Shown piece by piece: positions 17,161 to 24,928 of a stretch of 36,365 nucleotides of DNA; positions within the stretch are counted from its first letter, which is position 1, and each line of letters starts with the position of its first letter. The DNA comes from JAHELQ01 sp965603365 (lineage in GTDB: Bacteria; Acidobacteriota; Aminicenantia; UBA2199). The notes beneath the pieces are model-generated. The model searched no databases and was not told where the DNA came from. It was given only the letters and a program-made list of their open reading frames with translations. Position numbers and translations under genes: made by a program. The stretch covers positions 1-36,365 of the forward strand of contig CBFDCR010000054.1 of the NCBI GenBank assembly GCA_965603365.1, in the 5' to 3' direction.

Positions 17161-18506
17161 ACAAAGTCCAAAAAAAGGAAAAAGAAGAAGAGCGGCAGGC
17201 CCTGTTAAGGCTGATGGAAATCCGCAGTACCGAGGTCCAGGAGATCATGGGATTTATTCCCCGTTGGATCATCCGCTGGGGTATCACCCTCTTCTTTGCC
17301 GTTGTTGTCGTTTTACTGGCGGGCAGTTGGTTTTTTAAATATCCCGATATTATCCGCTCTACCATCGTGGTGACCACCCTTGACCCCCCGGCCACCGTGG
17401 TGGCCCGCACCGGCGGCAAGCTTCAGGAACTTTTCGTGAAGGACAAACAGAGGGTAACCGAGCAAGAGCTCTTAGCGGTCATTGAAACCGCCGCCAATTA
17501 TCGACATGTATTTGAACTGAAAAAACAATTGGAAACGTTTAAACCGGCATTATTAAATTTTGACTCTTCGTATTTTCTCAAGTCGGAGTTTAGACAGGAT
17601 TATCTGCTGGGGGGATTGCAGTCGAATTACGAAATATTCCTGAAGAGTTATTCCGATTACCGGCATTTTATTAAACTCGATTATCACCAGGCCAAGATAG
17701 AATCCACCCAGGAACAGATCGACAAGCACATTGGATACCTGAATCAACTGACACGGCAGAAGGATATCCTGGGAGAGGAGTTCAAACTCCAGGAAAAACA
17801 GTTCAATCGCATAAAAAGTTTGCTGAAAGAGGGCATCGTCTCCCAGAATGACTTCGAATCTGCCAGGGGCGCCTATCTACAAAAAAAACACTCTTACGAA
17901 GGGGCCAAAACCGTGCTGACGAACGAGCAGATGCAGATTGCCCGGCTCCAGGACTCGATCCTGGAATACAAACTGCAATACGAGCAGCAAAAAACGCAAC
18001 TGCAGTTGGTATTAAAGCAGGCCTACGATAATCTGGCCAGTCAGATATCGTTGTGGGAATATCAGTATGTATTGAAGGCGCCCATCAGCGGTGTGGTGAG
18101 TTTTACCAAGTACTGGAGCGTGAACCAGAATGTGACATCCGGTGATAATGTACTCACCATCGTACCCGATGAATCGGCTCAAATCATCGGCAAGTTGATC
18201 TTGCCCATCGAAGGTTCCGGAAAGGTCAAACCGGGCCAACGGGTCAACATCCAATTCTCCAATTTCCCCCACACGCAATACGGCATGGTGATGGGCAGGA
18301 TCAAGTCGAAATCGCTGGTGCCCATGGATAAAGCCTACATCGTGGAAGTAGAACTCTACCGCGGTCTCACCACCAACTATGGCAAGACGCTGGAATTTTC
18401 TCAGGAGATGCAGGGGGTAGCGGAAATCATTACCGAAGATATTCGTTTATTGGAACGGATTTTTACGCCCATTAAATCGTTAATCGAGGCCCACAGAGAA
18501 GAGTAG
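17157..18506 (+). CDS. HlyD-family membrane-fusion (periplasmic adaptor) protein
   Basis: 449 residues from a TTG start overlapping the exporter stop (TTGA). A short cytoplasmic head rich in Lys/Glu and one membrane helix (about 39-62) are followed by a barrel-sandwich half (VVARTGGKLQELFVKDKQRV), a long coiled-coil hairpin (about 110-300, KxLKEGIVSQNDFESARG), the second lipoyl half (LKAPISGVVSFTKYWSVNQNV) and a beta-barrel domain (GKVKPGQRVNIQFSNFP). It bridges the exporter to the outer membrane. No TolC-like gene is in the window. The TTG start is inferred from frame and overlap; the head could begin slightly later. Confidence 0.9.
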   Translation: MNKVQKKEKEEERQALLRLMEIRSTEVQEIMGFIPRWIIRWGITLFFAVVVVLLAGSWFFKYPDIIRSTIVVTTLDPPATVVARTGGKLQELFVKDKQRVTEQELLAVIETAANYRHVFELKKQLETFKPALLNFDSSYFLKSEFRQDYLLGGLQSNYEIFLKSYSDYRHFIKLDYHQAKIESTQEQIDKHIGYLNQLTRQKDILGEEFKLQEKQFNRIKSLLKEGIVSQNDFESARGAYLQKKHSYEGAKTVLTNEQMQIARLQDSILEYKLQYEQQKTQLQLVLKQAYDNLASQISLWEYQYVLKAPISGVVSFTKYWSVNQNVTSGDNVLTIVPDESAQIIGKLILPIEGSGKVKPGQRVNIQFSNFPHTQYGMVMGRIKSKSLVPMDKAYIVEVELYRGLTTNYGKTLEFSQEMQGVAEIITEDIRLLERIFTPIKSLIEAHREE

Positions 18507-18519
18507 GGAACATCCGCTT

Positions 18520-19368
18520 TTACAGTTTTTTACCGGCCCAGCTCCCCGTTTGGGTTTCTTGATTTTCCTTTCTGTTTTCCGGGATGAGAAGGGTACCGTT
18601 CATGTGGGTGGGGTCGGTAAATTCTCCCCAGTATTGGGAACCGTTGTCGGAAGTGAAGGTTAAATTTTTGTAATTACTCACCACATAAGAACCGGTTTCG
18701 TCCGCTTCACCAGAATCAAAATTGTAGATCACATATTTTCCGCTCACCTTTGTGCCGACAAAGTCTATTTTCTGCCTGGCTTTACTTTCACCTTTGACAA
18801 CCCGCTTGAATTCCCATTGGCCGATAATATTGTACCTGGACTCATTTTTTGTCGTCCGTTCGTAGGTGTACGTCCCGGTGGCCTGAATGGTTTCGGTCTC
18901 CCCGTTATCTTTGGAAACCTCGATTTCTACAACCACCTGCCTGGGAATGTAAGGGGCAAAGGAAAGCGTATCCGGGGTCAGGGCATTGGCCTCGAAGGGC
19001 TGAGGAGTCTTGATATAAATCTCACTGACCTCTTCGGGCGGTATGACGATGTCCCCTGAGAGAACCAGATTGTAGTCCTGAAAATTCTGATGATTGATCT
19101 CCAACAGGGTAACGATATTGTCCCGGATCTGGAAGGACCAACCGGTGATGGTCCCGGAGACTTCGCTGTTATTTTTAAGGGCCACGAACAAATTGATCGT
19201 GGTGTACCCCATATCATCGGGATCGAGGGTGGTCACATTCTTCGAATACCCCGATAGCGTAATAATCGAAAAGTCGTCCAAAATCCTTTCGGTAGTCTTG
19301 CAGCCACTCATGAAGGTCAGAGAGACCGAAACTACCATTATAGCCGCCAAAAAACCAATCTTCTTCAT
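18520..19368 (-). CDS. Lipoprotein with lipocalin-like C-terminal part, unknown function
   Basis: 282 residues with a lipobox FMSGC (Cys near residue 23) after a hydrophobic leader, so it is predicted to be lipid-anchored. Residues about 30-170 are beta-rich (TTINLFVALKNNSEVSGTITGWSFQI), resembling a LEA/WHy- or Ig-like fold. The C-terminal part begins NIIGQWEFKRVVKG and continues in repeated strands (VSGKYVIYNF, GSYVVSNYKNLTF, YWGEFTDPTHMNGTL), like small lipocalin-type domains. It converges on the HlyD gene with 13 nt between stops. It has its own promoter and AGGAGG. A cargo or accessory role for the exporter is possible but unsupported. Confidence 0.78.
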   Translation of the reverse strand: MKKIGFLAAIMVVSVSLTFMSGCKTTERILDDFSIITLSGYSKNVTTLDPDDMGYTTINLFVALKNNSEVSGTITGWSFQIRDNIVTLLEINHQNFQDYNLVLSGDIVIPPEEVSEIYIKTPQPFEANALTPDTLSFAPYIPRQVVVEIEVSKDNGETETIQATGTYTYERTTKNESRYNIIGQWEFKRVVKGESKARQKIDFVGTKVSGKYVIYNFDSGEADETGSYVVSNYKNLTFTSDNGSQYWGEFTDPTHMNGTLLIPENRKENQETQTGSWAGKKL

Positions 19369-19384
19369 GGAACCCTCCTAAAAC

Positions 19385-19412
19385 ATTATATGTATGTTAC
19401 GATAGGAATCAA
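19385..19412 (-). promoter_or_regulatory. Promoter of the lipoprotein gene
   Basis: On the minus strand TTGATT (19412-19407), a 16-bp spacer, then a perfect TATAAT (19390-19385), about 17 nt upstream of the ATG at 19368. This leaves only a short leader containing AGGAGG. Confidence 0.55.
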
Positions 19413-19587
19413 AAAAAGTTTCCCTCGAACCTTTTTTTATATAATAATTTAGTTAAATAATCAAGCTCAAAATATTGCCAATAAAGATCTTTTTTCGTAA
19501 AATAAGTTTTCATGATTAAACATTAATCGGTTTCAAGTTGAACCAATTGTAAGGCAACGCCGTATAACTGTTTTTAAGGAGTGGATG

Positions 19588-20202
19588 ATGAAAAAAATTG
19601 TTGTTTTGGCAATCATCGTGTTCGCAATGTCCGGCCTGATTTTTTGTGAGAACTTTTCCGTCAACCTGAATATCAGCTACAACTATGGCACTTCGGGCTT
19701 CTTCGGGAAATCGCAGCAGTCCTACTTTATTGGCGGTGAAAACTACCTGGAAACAATAGACAGCCGCATGGGGATTGGCTTTAATGTCAGCATCAATATC
19801 CCGCTGGTTAAAAGGCTTTATCTGGTGCCGGGTTTCAGCTTAAATTTCGGCCACCAGCAGTATACTTTTGCCAATCAAGATGACCCGGGGGCAAATTCCC
19901 AAAACGAAACCAGCTATTTTCATATATATTCTCCGGAGATCAGCCTGCTGTACGACCTGTTCAATTTAAAAAATGGCTGGAAATTGGATCTTCTGGCGGG
20001 CCTCACCTACAGCACCTTTAAAGCCGATGCCGAAATGAAAAAAGAAAATACAGATTTCTGGGGTCTTCAAATGGGTGTCGGCGCCAGGTTCCTGCAGTTG
20101 AAACATTTTGGCTTTCAACTCTTCGGTTATTACAGAATGCCCTTTAAGTCCGACCTATATGGCTATATCGGCAGTATGGCGGGCATTTCATATAGATTTT
20201 AA
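19588..20202 (+). CDS. Outer-membrane beta-barrel protein
   Basis: 204 residues from ATG 19588, which is 6 nt after TAAGGAG; the ATG at 19585 is too close. A signal peptide (KKIVVLAIIVFAMSGLIFCE) is followed by alternating amphipathic strands ending in aromatics: FSVNLNISYNYG, MGIGFNVSINIP, LYLVPGFSLNFGHQQYTF, IYSPEISLLYDLF, WKLDLLAGLTYSTF, and the final YIGSMAGISYRF, which ends in Phe as outer-membrane barrels usually do. The length suits a small eight-strand barrel. Function is unknown. The gene ends before a strong bidirectional hairpin. It points to a diderm host. Confidence 0.82.
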   Translation: MKKIVVLAIIVFAMSGLIFCENFSVNLNISYNYGTSGFFGKSQQSYFIGGENYLETIDSRMGIGFNVSINIPLVKRLYLVPGFSLNFGHQQYTFANQDDPGANSQNETSYFHIYSPEISLLYDLFNLKNGWKLDLLAGLTYSTFKADAEMKKENTDFWGLQMGVGARFLQLKHFGFQLFGYYRMPFKSDLYGYIGSMAGISYRF

Positions 20203-20223
20203 TTCTTTAATTATAGCCAAATA

Positions 20224-20271
20224 AAAAGGGAGATCATCGTCCCTACTTTGAAGGATGATGACCTCCCTTTT
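20224..20271. terminator. Bidirectional terminator between convergent genes
   Basis: Stem AAAAGGGAG (20224-20232) pairs with CTCCCTTTT (20263-20271). An inner ATCATC/GATGAT helix stacks on it with a small bulge. The T-run and its A-run mirror serve both the barrel gene (plus) and the FecR gene (minus). Confidence 0.75.
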
Positions 20272-20321
20272 AATCTATTTTAACGTTGATCCCTAAGTGT
20301 CGGATGTTTAAACTTTCTCGC

Positions 20322-22502
20322 TTATTTTTTCTTAATAGACCGGGAAGAGGATGAACGTGAGGAGGAGGAAGAGGAGCGGGATGATGATGAACGGCTGACG
20401 GATGATGATCTCGTAGACGAACTTCGGGAATAGGAAGAACGGGAAGATGATCTACTGCTAGAGGAGGGCTTTGAATAGGAACTTCTGGAAGAAGATTTGT
20501 AAGATGATCCCGAGTAGGAGCTGGAAGACGGCGTCGAATAGGACTTGCCGGAGGGGCTGGAGTAGGATTTTGATTTATATGAACGATACGATCGGGTCGG
20601 CGAAGAGGATGAAGAGTAACTTTTAGGCGTTGTGCCGGCAGATTTATATGACCGATAGGAAGTTGAAGATGAGGAATAAGATTTGTTAGCGGGTTCAGAA
20701 GATTTATATCTGGAACGATAGCTTTTATAAGAAGGGGAAGAGGTGGAAGTAGAGGAGGAGGAATACCGGGCAGACAGGTAGGAAGGCTCCTTCTTCTTCT
20801 TGATTTTAGTACTCGTGGAGCTACCTTTGGAACTGGATTTCTCGGAAGACTTTGAGCTGGATTTGGGCACATATTTGGGGGTTGAACCCGAAGATGAAGA
20901 GGACGAAGAGGATTTCTTCCCGCTCTTGCTGGAATAGGTTTTAGGGGAGCTGGAGGATTTGGGCGTATATTTGTAGCCGGATTTGTAGCTGGATTTGCTG
21001 ATGGAACCCTTTGGACTCTTGTAAACTGTGGTAGAATCCTTTTTCAAAACAGCAGGGCGTTTACCACCGGAGGACGAATACTTAAGGGCCCGTTTTTTGG
21101 AAATACTGTTGCCGCTGTATTTGTATGCCGTCCCATTCGCAGACTTCGCCTTTGCAGCCAGGCCGCCGGTTTTGCTCACCTTGTATTTGTCCAGCGAGAG
21201 AATACCGCCTTTTTTGTAGACCACCTGGCTGCCCCGGGCATTGATCACATTCACCTTTTTGTGAATCGGTCTTATGGTGGGTGCCCCACCCCTGAACTTT
21301 AGGTTCTTTTCAGAATACTTGGCCAGGGCAGTTTTCGTGAGAGCATGTTTGCGAATATTGGACACCATCAAGCGGTCTTTCTTGATGATGGTGGTGGGCC
21401 AAGATCGCATGGGGATACCACGGCGATAATGGTGATTGCGCCACCAACGCCCATTCATAATGACAATGGGCCGGTTCCAATAACTTAAGGGGCACCAGCC
21501 GTAGTGATAATCATCCCAGAACCAGGACACCCAGGCAGGCGACCAGCGGTAGCCGGGAATCCAGTACCAGCCGGAGTAGGTGTCCCAATGCCAGCGGCCG
21601 TAGTAGTGGGTATACCAGCCCCAGGGGTCGTATGAATTCCAGACATAACCATAATCGGAGCTCCATATCCAGCGGCCGTGATAGTAGGGTCTCCACTGAG
21701 TACCGATGTTGTAGGGGATCCATACATGGGTGTTGAATGTGGTTTCGTATTGCCATCTGCCGTGGCGGGACAGTTCGTATTCCCAATCTTCATAACCCTC
21801 ATCTAAATAGCGGGAGGTGCTGTAACGGGCATAGCCCACCGTGTCGATCCGCTGTTCATTCCAGCGGTCGAAATCATCCGTTCCCGAAGAGGCGAAATAA
21901 AAGGGACGTTCCCGGACAACGCCGTCCGCCATCACCATTTTCTGATTTTCCCTGACATTGCGGCTGTAATCTTCCCCGGCCACTTCGGCCAGGCCGTCGT
22001 GGACATAGACCTCGGTTCCCTGGCCCGGAATCACGTTGATCCGGTATAAGCCCGAGTCCAATATGAACACGCCACAGTCGGGGGTTTGTACCTCAATGTC
22101 TTTCTCATTATCCAGGCGATTCACGTCGAGATAAATTCCGCCGTTGAGTACCCTGATCACCGCATTGGTCTTGCGCAGGACCGGTGCTTTTTCTAAAGAG
22201 ACTTCGGTATCATAATCCAACCGCAGATAGTTCAACTTCCCCAGATAGAGTTCCAGGTGGCCGTCGGTGGTACCGGCAATATCATTTTCAAAGACCGGCA
22301 GATTGACGGTGGCCTCTTCGACCCCCTCATCGTAGCTGCGTTTGATGTATGTCTCGCCTTTGGTGTATTTCACCCTGACGACTTTGGCATTATCGTAATA
22401 TTTGGCTTCAAATTTTTCCGGTTCAACATCATCGGTATAACCGGCATGGACAAAGACGGTCAACAATACCAGACTGCATAATATGGTCACTAATTTTTTC
22501 AT
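20322..22502 (-). CDS. FecR-domain protein with tryptophan-rich middle and serine-rich tail
   Basis: 726 residues. A signal peptide (KKLVTILCSLVLLTVFVHAG) is followed by a FecR-like beta domain (about 45-190, VRVLNGGIYLDVNRL, then a closing QKMVMADG). Residues about 254-362 are packed with Trp, Tyr and Pro-Gly turns (DPWGWYTHYYGRWHWD, GWYWIPGYRWSPAW), the pattern of DUF6600 proteins seen with FecR domains. The last 250 residues are low-complexity Ser/Lys/Tyr/Arg (runs such as RSSSSSSRSSSSR) and end in a basic tail. FecR domains sense signals at the envelope, but here no anti-sigma or TonB partner is adjacent. It has CAGGAGG before the ATG and its own promoter. Probably a periplasmic or surface protein; a wall- or polymer-binding role for the tail is inference. 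Confidence 0.85.
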   Translation of the reverse strand: MKKLVTILCSLVLLTVFVHAGYTDDVEPEKFEAKYYDNAKVVRVKYTKGETYIKRSYDEGVEEATVNLPVFENDIAGTTDGHLELYLGKLNYLRLDYDTEVSLEKAPVLRKTNAVIRVLNGGIYLDVNRLDNEKDIEVQTPDCGVFILDSGLYRINVIPGQGTEVYVHDGLAEVAGEDYSRNVRENQKMVMADGVVRERPFYFASSGTDDFDRWNEQRIDTVGYARYSTSRYLDEGYEDWEYELSRHGRWQYETTFNTHVWIPYNIGTQWRPYYHGRWIWSSDYGYVWNSYDPWGWYTHYYGRWHWDTYSGWYWIPGYRWSPAWVSWFWDDYHYGWCPLSYWNRPIVIMNGRWWRNHHYRRGIPMRSWPTTIIKKDRLMVSNIRKHALTKTALAKYSEKNLKFRGGAPTIRPIHKKVNVINARGSQVVYKKGGILSLDKYKVSKTGGLAAKAKSANGTAYKYSGNSISKKRALKYSSSGGKRPAVLKKDSTTVYKSPKGSISKSSYKSGYKYTPKSSSSPKTYSSKSGKKSSSSSSSSGSTPKYVPKSSSKSSEKSSSKGSSTSTKIKKKKEPSYLSARYSSSSTSTSSPSYKSYRSRYKSSEPANKSYSSSSTSYRSYKSAGTTPKSYSSSSSPTRSYRSYKSKSYSSPSGKSYSTPSSSSYSGSSYKSSSRSSYSKPSSSSRSSSRSSYSRSSSTRSSSVSRSSSSRSSSSSSRSSSSRSIKKK

Positions 22503-22536
22503 TTTTGACCTCCTGTTGAATAATAAGCAAGTTCAA

Positions 22537-22595
22537 TGCCAGCCCAAATCAACCTTTTTTGTCACATTTATGTGACAAGAGAAAACGTGCTGGCA
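22537..22595 (-). promoter_or_regulatory. Nested inverted repeats in the 5' leader of the FecR gene
   Basis: An outer arm TGCCAGC/GCTGGCA (22537-22543 and 22589-22595) encloses the perfect palindrome TGTCACATTTATGTGACA (22560-22577). The outer arm begins at the predicted transcript start. It may be an RNA switch, a stability hairpin, or a DNA operator. Confidence 0.5.
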
Positions 22596-22602
22596 CACTA
22601 AT

Positions 22603-22631
22603 ATAATAGAATAAATCAGGCCAAATTTCAA
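22603..22631 (-). promoter_or_regulatory. Promoter of the FecR-domain gene
   Basis: On the minus strand TTGAAA (22631-22626), a 17-bp spacer, TATTAT (22608-22603). Transcription would start near 22596, about 94 nt before the ATG at 22502. Confidence 0.65.
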
Positions 22632-22673
22632 ATATATTATCTATTACTGCCGCCGGAGACATACAGAATGTCG

Positions 22674-22772
22674 TCAGCGCGCGGTTTTATGGACAGGCAA
22701 GCAGGACTTCCTTCTTAATTCGATCCCCATCAACTCATGAAACAGTTCAATGATTTTATCTCTATCCATCAT
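22674..22772 (-). CDS. Short ORF overlapping the Rpn remnant, doubtful
   Basis: A 32-residue frame (MMDRDKIIELFHELMGIELR...) whose ATG overlaps the Rpn stop as ATGA. No ribosome-binding site stands out. It may be the head of a lost downstream gene left by the same deletion that damaged its neighbour. No family is recognised. Confidence 0.25.
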   Translation of the reverse strand: MMDRDKIIELFHELMGIELRRKSCLPVHKTAR

Positions 22773-23098
22773 TTTGTCTCTTTATCCAGCTCGTCTCCCC
22801 ACTGGGTCCAATCGTCTCTTCTTTGCCGGGCAAAAAGCTCCAGGTAGGGAGCCAAAATTTGGCCTGACCCCAAATCTACTTCCTCACGACCCTTCTGGAG
22901 ACCCCGCTCTTCACCGATCTGGATGCCCTCCTCATACGAAGTATCAATGACCCCTTTTAAATCACGATAAATCTTCACGCTCTCCTCATACTCCGCCAAC
23001 TGATGCGGCGTAAAATTGGCAATCTCGGCGCTGGCCTCTTCGCCGAAGAGTTTTTTAAAGCCGAAGTCGGTGTAGGGATTGACATACCGTGCCTTCAT
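22769..23098 (-). pseudogene. Rpn/PD-(D/E)XK transposase-family gene with central deletion
   Basis: The frame reads MKARYVNPYTDFGFKKLFGE at the N-terminus, which is the classic start of the Rpn (recombination-promoting nuclease, PF12784-type) family. It then jumps directly to AEIANFTPHQLAEYEESV and DLKGVIDTSYEEG, which is the C-terminal part of the same family. The roughly 200 residues holding the nuclease core are missing, yet the frame is kept, giving 109 residues against a usual 300. The ATG at 23098 follows GGAG at 8 nt; a start at 23128 is possible. The catalytic centre is gone, so it should be inactive. Confidence 0.75.
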
Positions 23099-23368
23099 CG
23101 TCGGATCTCCATTTTCTTGTTCCATCACTAATTATAAATGCAATGACACATTTTCCCAACCATTTTTCTTCACCCCAACGTTTGCACCTTTGCACGCACC
23201 GAGCTGGGGTTTTGGGGTTGATTACTTGTTTATCTGTGTAATGGCTTGAAAACTCTGATGGTACATCGAATTCCACAAAACAGGAATTCTAATTGTCGTT
23301 AAGGAGAAATTTTAATTATCGCTGATCAAGAAACGGACAGTTTTTGTCTGGGGGGGATTGGGGACAGT

Positions 23369-23446
23369 CGAAAAGTAGGCCATTTTGGTTTTTTGGTGTT
23401 TTATGATCAGAAATCGGGAAGCCAGATTTGAAAAGTAGGCGATTTT
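23369..23446. repeat. Direct repeat, 18-bp units 60 bp apart
   Basis: CGAAAAGTAGGCCATTTT (23369-23386) and TGAAAAGTAGGCGATTTT (23429-23446) match at 16 of 18 positions, spaced exactly 60 bp. Repeated short motifs of this type occur at the ends of IS21-like elements, so this may be a solo insertion-sequence end. The second copy also overlaps a TTGAAA that could serve as a -35 for the C69 gene. The rest of 23099-23464 shows no gene. Confidence 0.45.
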
Positions 23447-23464
23447 ATGATATCTATATAGGCG

Positions 23465-24928
23465 ATGAAGAGAATAGTGAGTTTTGTGCTGATCGTTTTT
23501 GCCGCAGCCTTCTATCTTCTCGCTCAAAAAGATAATTGCTTTACCGTCATTGCCGGGAAAAAAGCCACCGACAACGGTTCGGTGATAATCGCCCACAATG
23601 AAGACGACAGGGGGGTTCTCTTCGTCAATGTTCACAAGATTCCCCCAGCCTCGCATCACGACAATGAAACGGTGAAGCTTCGACACAACGGTTTAGTTCC
23701 CCAAACACCATACACCTTCGGCTTCCTCTGGCTGCAGATTCCGGGGGTAGAATTCGGGGACTCCTATTTTAACGATAGGGGCGTAGTGATTGCCAGTAAT
23801 TCCTGCCCCTCCAGGGAAGACAAGGGAGAATTGACCAATGGAGGAATCGGTTTTATGCTGCGGCGAATCATTGCCGCCCGGGCGGCATCGGCTCGAGATG
23901 CCGTCAAAATCGCCGGTAGCCTCATTGAAAAATTCGGCTACTATTCATCCGGCCGTACTCTGTGTATCGCCGATGCCAATGAAGGTTGGATTCTACATAT
24001 AGTTAAGGGAAAACATTGGATTGCCCAAAGGGTACCGGACCACCATGTGGCGGTCATTGCCAACCGCTATACCATCAACGCCGCTAACGTCGCCGATAAA
24101 AAGAACCTGATGATGTCGCCCGGTCTGATTCAATATGCAGTGGAGCGGGACTGGTATAGAGAGGACAACCGGGAAACAGTGAAATCCTTCCCCTTCGCTT
24201 CCGTTTACGCCAGTCTTAGAAGTTACAACAGCCAGGCCAATATCCTGAGGGAGTGGCGTGGTATTCAACTGTTGGCTAAGAAAAAGCATAAAACCGAAGA
24301 TCCCCTCCCCTTTTCCTTCATCCCCCGAAAAAAAATCGATATTGAAGATCTATTCAGGGTGCTGCGAGATCACTATGAAGATACCGAATACGACCTGACC
24401 GACGATTACAAAAATGGGTCCCCCAACGCCACCAAAAATCGAACCATTTGCACCCAAAGCACAAAATATTCATTCGTGGCGGAGTTGAGGGCCGATTTGC
24501 CCAAAGGGATTAGAAATATCATCTGGATCGCCATGATGCGGCCCGATTCCAATGCCTATTCCCCCTGGTATACCTCGATGATCTCCCCACCGGCAGGATA
24601 CAGCCGGGAAAATCCGGATACTGCCCTGGAAACACATTTTAACAGACCCAAAGAAAACTACAATCTAAACTACGCCTATTGGTTTTTTGCCAGACTCTCC
24701 GAGCTGGTGGATCAAGACTACAGGAATCGCATTAAACCGGTTCGGAAAGAATGGAATAATTATGAAAATTATGTGATGAAGAGCATCAAAAAAAAGGAAA
24801 AAGAATTTAAATACCTGCTCAAAAGGAACAAAAATATCGCCTCAAAAATTCTCACCAATTATATTCATAACCTGGAATTCCGTAAATGGTTCCTGGCATC
24901 GGAACTCGTCAAAGAATTTAAAGATTAA
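23465..24928 (+). CDS. C69-type (dipeptidase/secernin-like) Ntn hydrolase, secreted
   Basis: 487 residues. A signal peptide (KRIVSFVLIVFAAAFYLLAQ) ends just before CFTVIAGKKATDNGSVIIAHNEDD. The Cys at residue 25 is the predicted nucleophile, exposed when the leader is removed, and the GSVIIAHNEDD stretch is the family signature. Further conserved pieces are DRGVVIASNSCPSRED, ADANEGWILHIV and HHVAVIANRYTIN. C69 peptidases cleave dipeptides or amide bonds; the exact substrate is not visible. There is no Shine-Dalgarno, but TTGAAA (23428) and TATCTA (23451) lie 17 bp apart just upstream, so it could be another near-leaderless message. It overlaps the next, convergent gene by 11 nt. Confidence 0.82.
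   Translation: MKRIVSFVLIVFAAAFYLLAQKDNCFTVIAGKKATDNGSVIIAHNEDDRGVLFVNVHKIPPASHHDNETVKLRHNGLVPQTPYTFGFLWLQIPGVEFGDSYFNDRGVVIASNSCPSREDKGELTNGGIGFMLRRIIAARAASARDAVKIAGSLIEKFGYYSSGRTLCIADANEGWILHIVKGKHWIAQRVPDHHVAVIANRYTINAANVADKKNLMMSPGLIQYAVERDWYREDNRETVKSFPFASVYASLRSYNSQANILREWRGIQLLAKKKHKTEDPLPFSFIPRKKIDIEDLFRVLRDHYEDTEYDLTDDYKNGSPNATKNRTICTQSTKYSFVAELRADLPKGIRNIIWIAMMRPDSNAYSPWYTSMISPPAGYSRENPDTALETHFNRPKENYNLNYAYWFFARLSELVDQDYRNRIKPVRKEWNNYENYVMKSIKKKEKEFKYLLKRNKNIASKILTNYIHNLEFRKWFLASELVKEFKD

Noticed and set aside
20340..21080. Sequence error or microsatellite in the Ser-rich region
   Set aside because: The minus frame stays open through the whole low-complexity stretch with mixed Ser codons and ends near a terminator, so it is a real protein tail.
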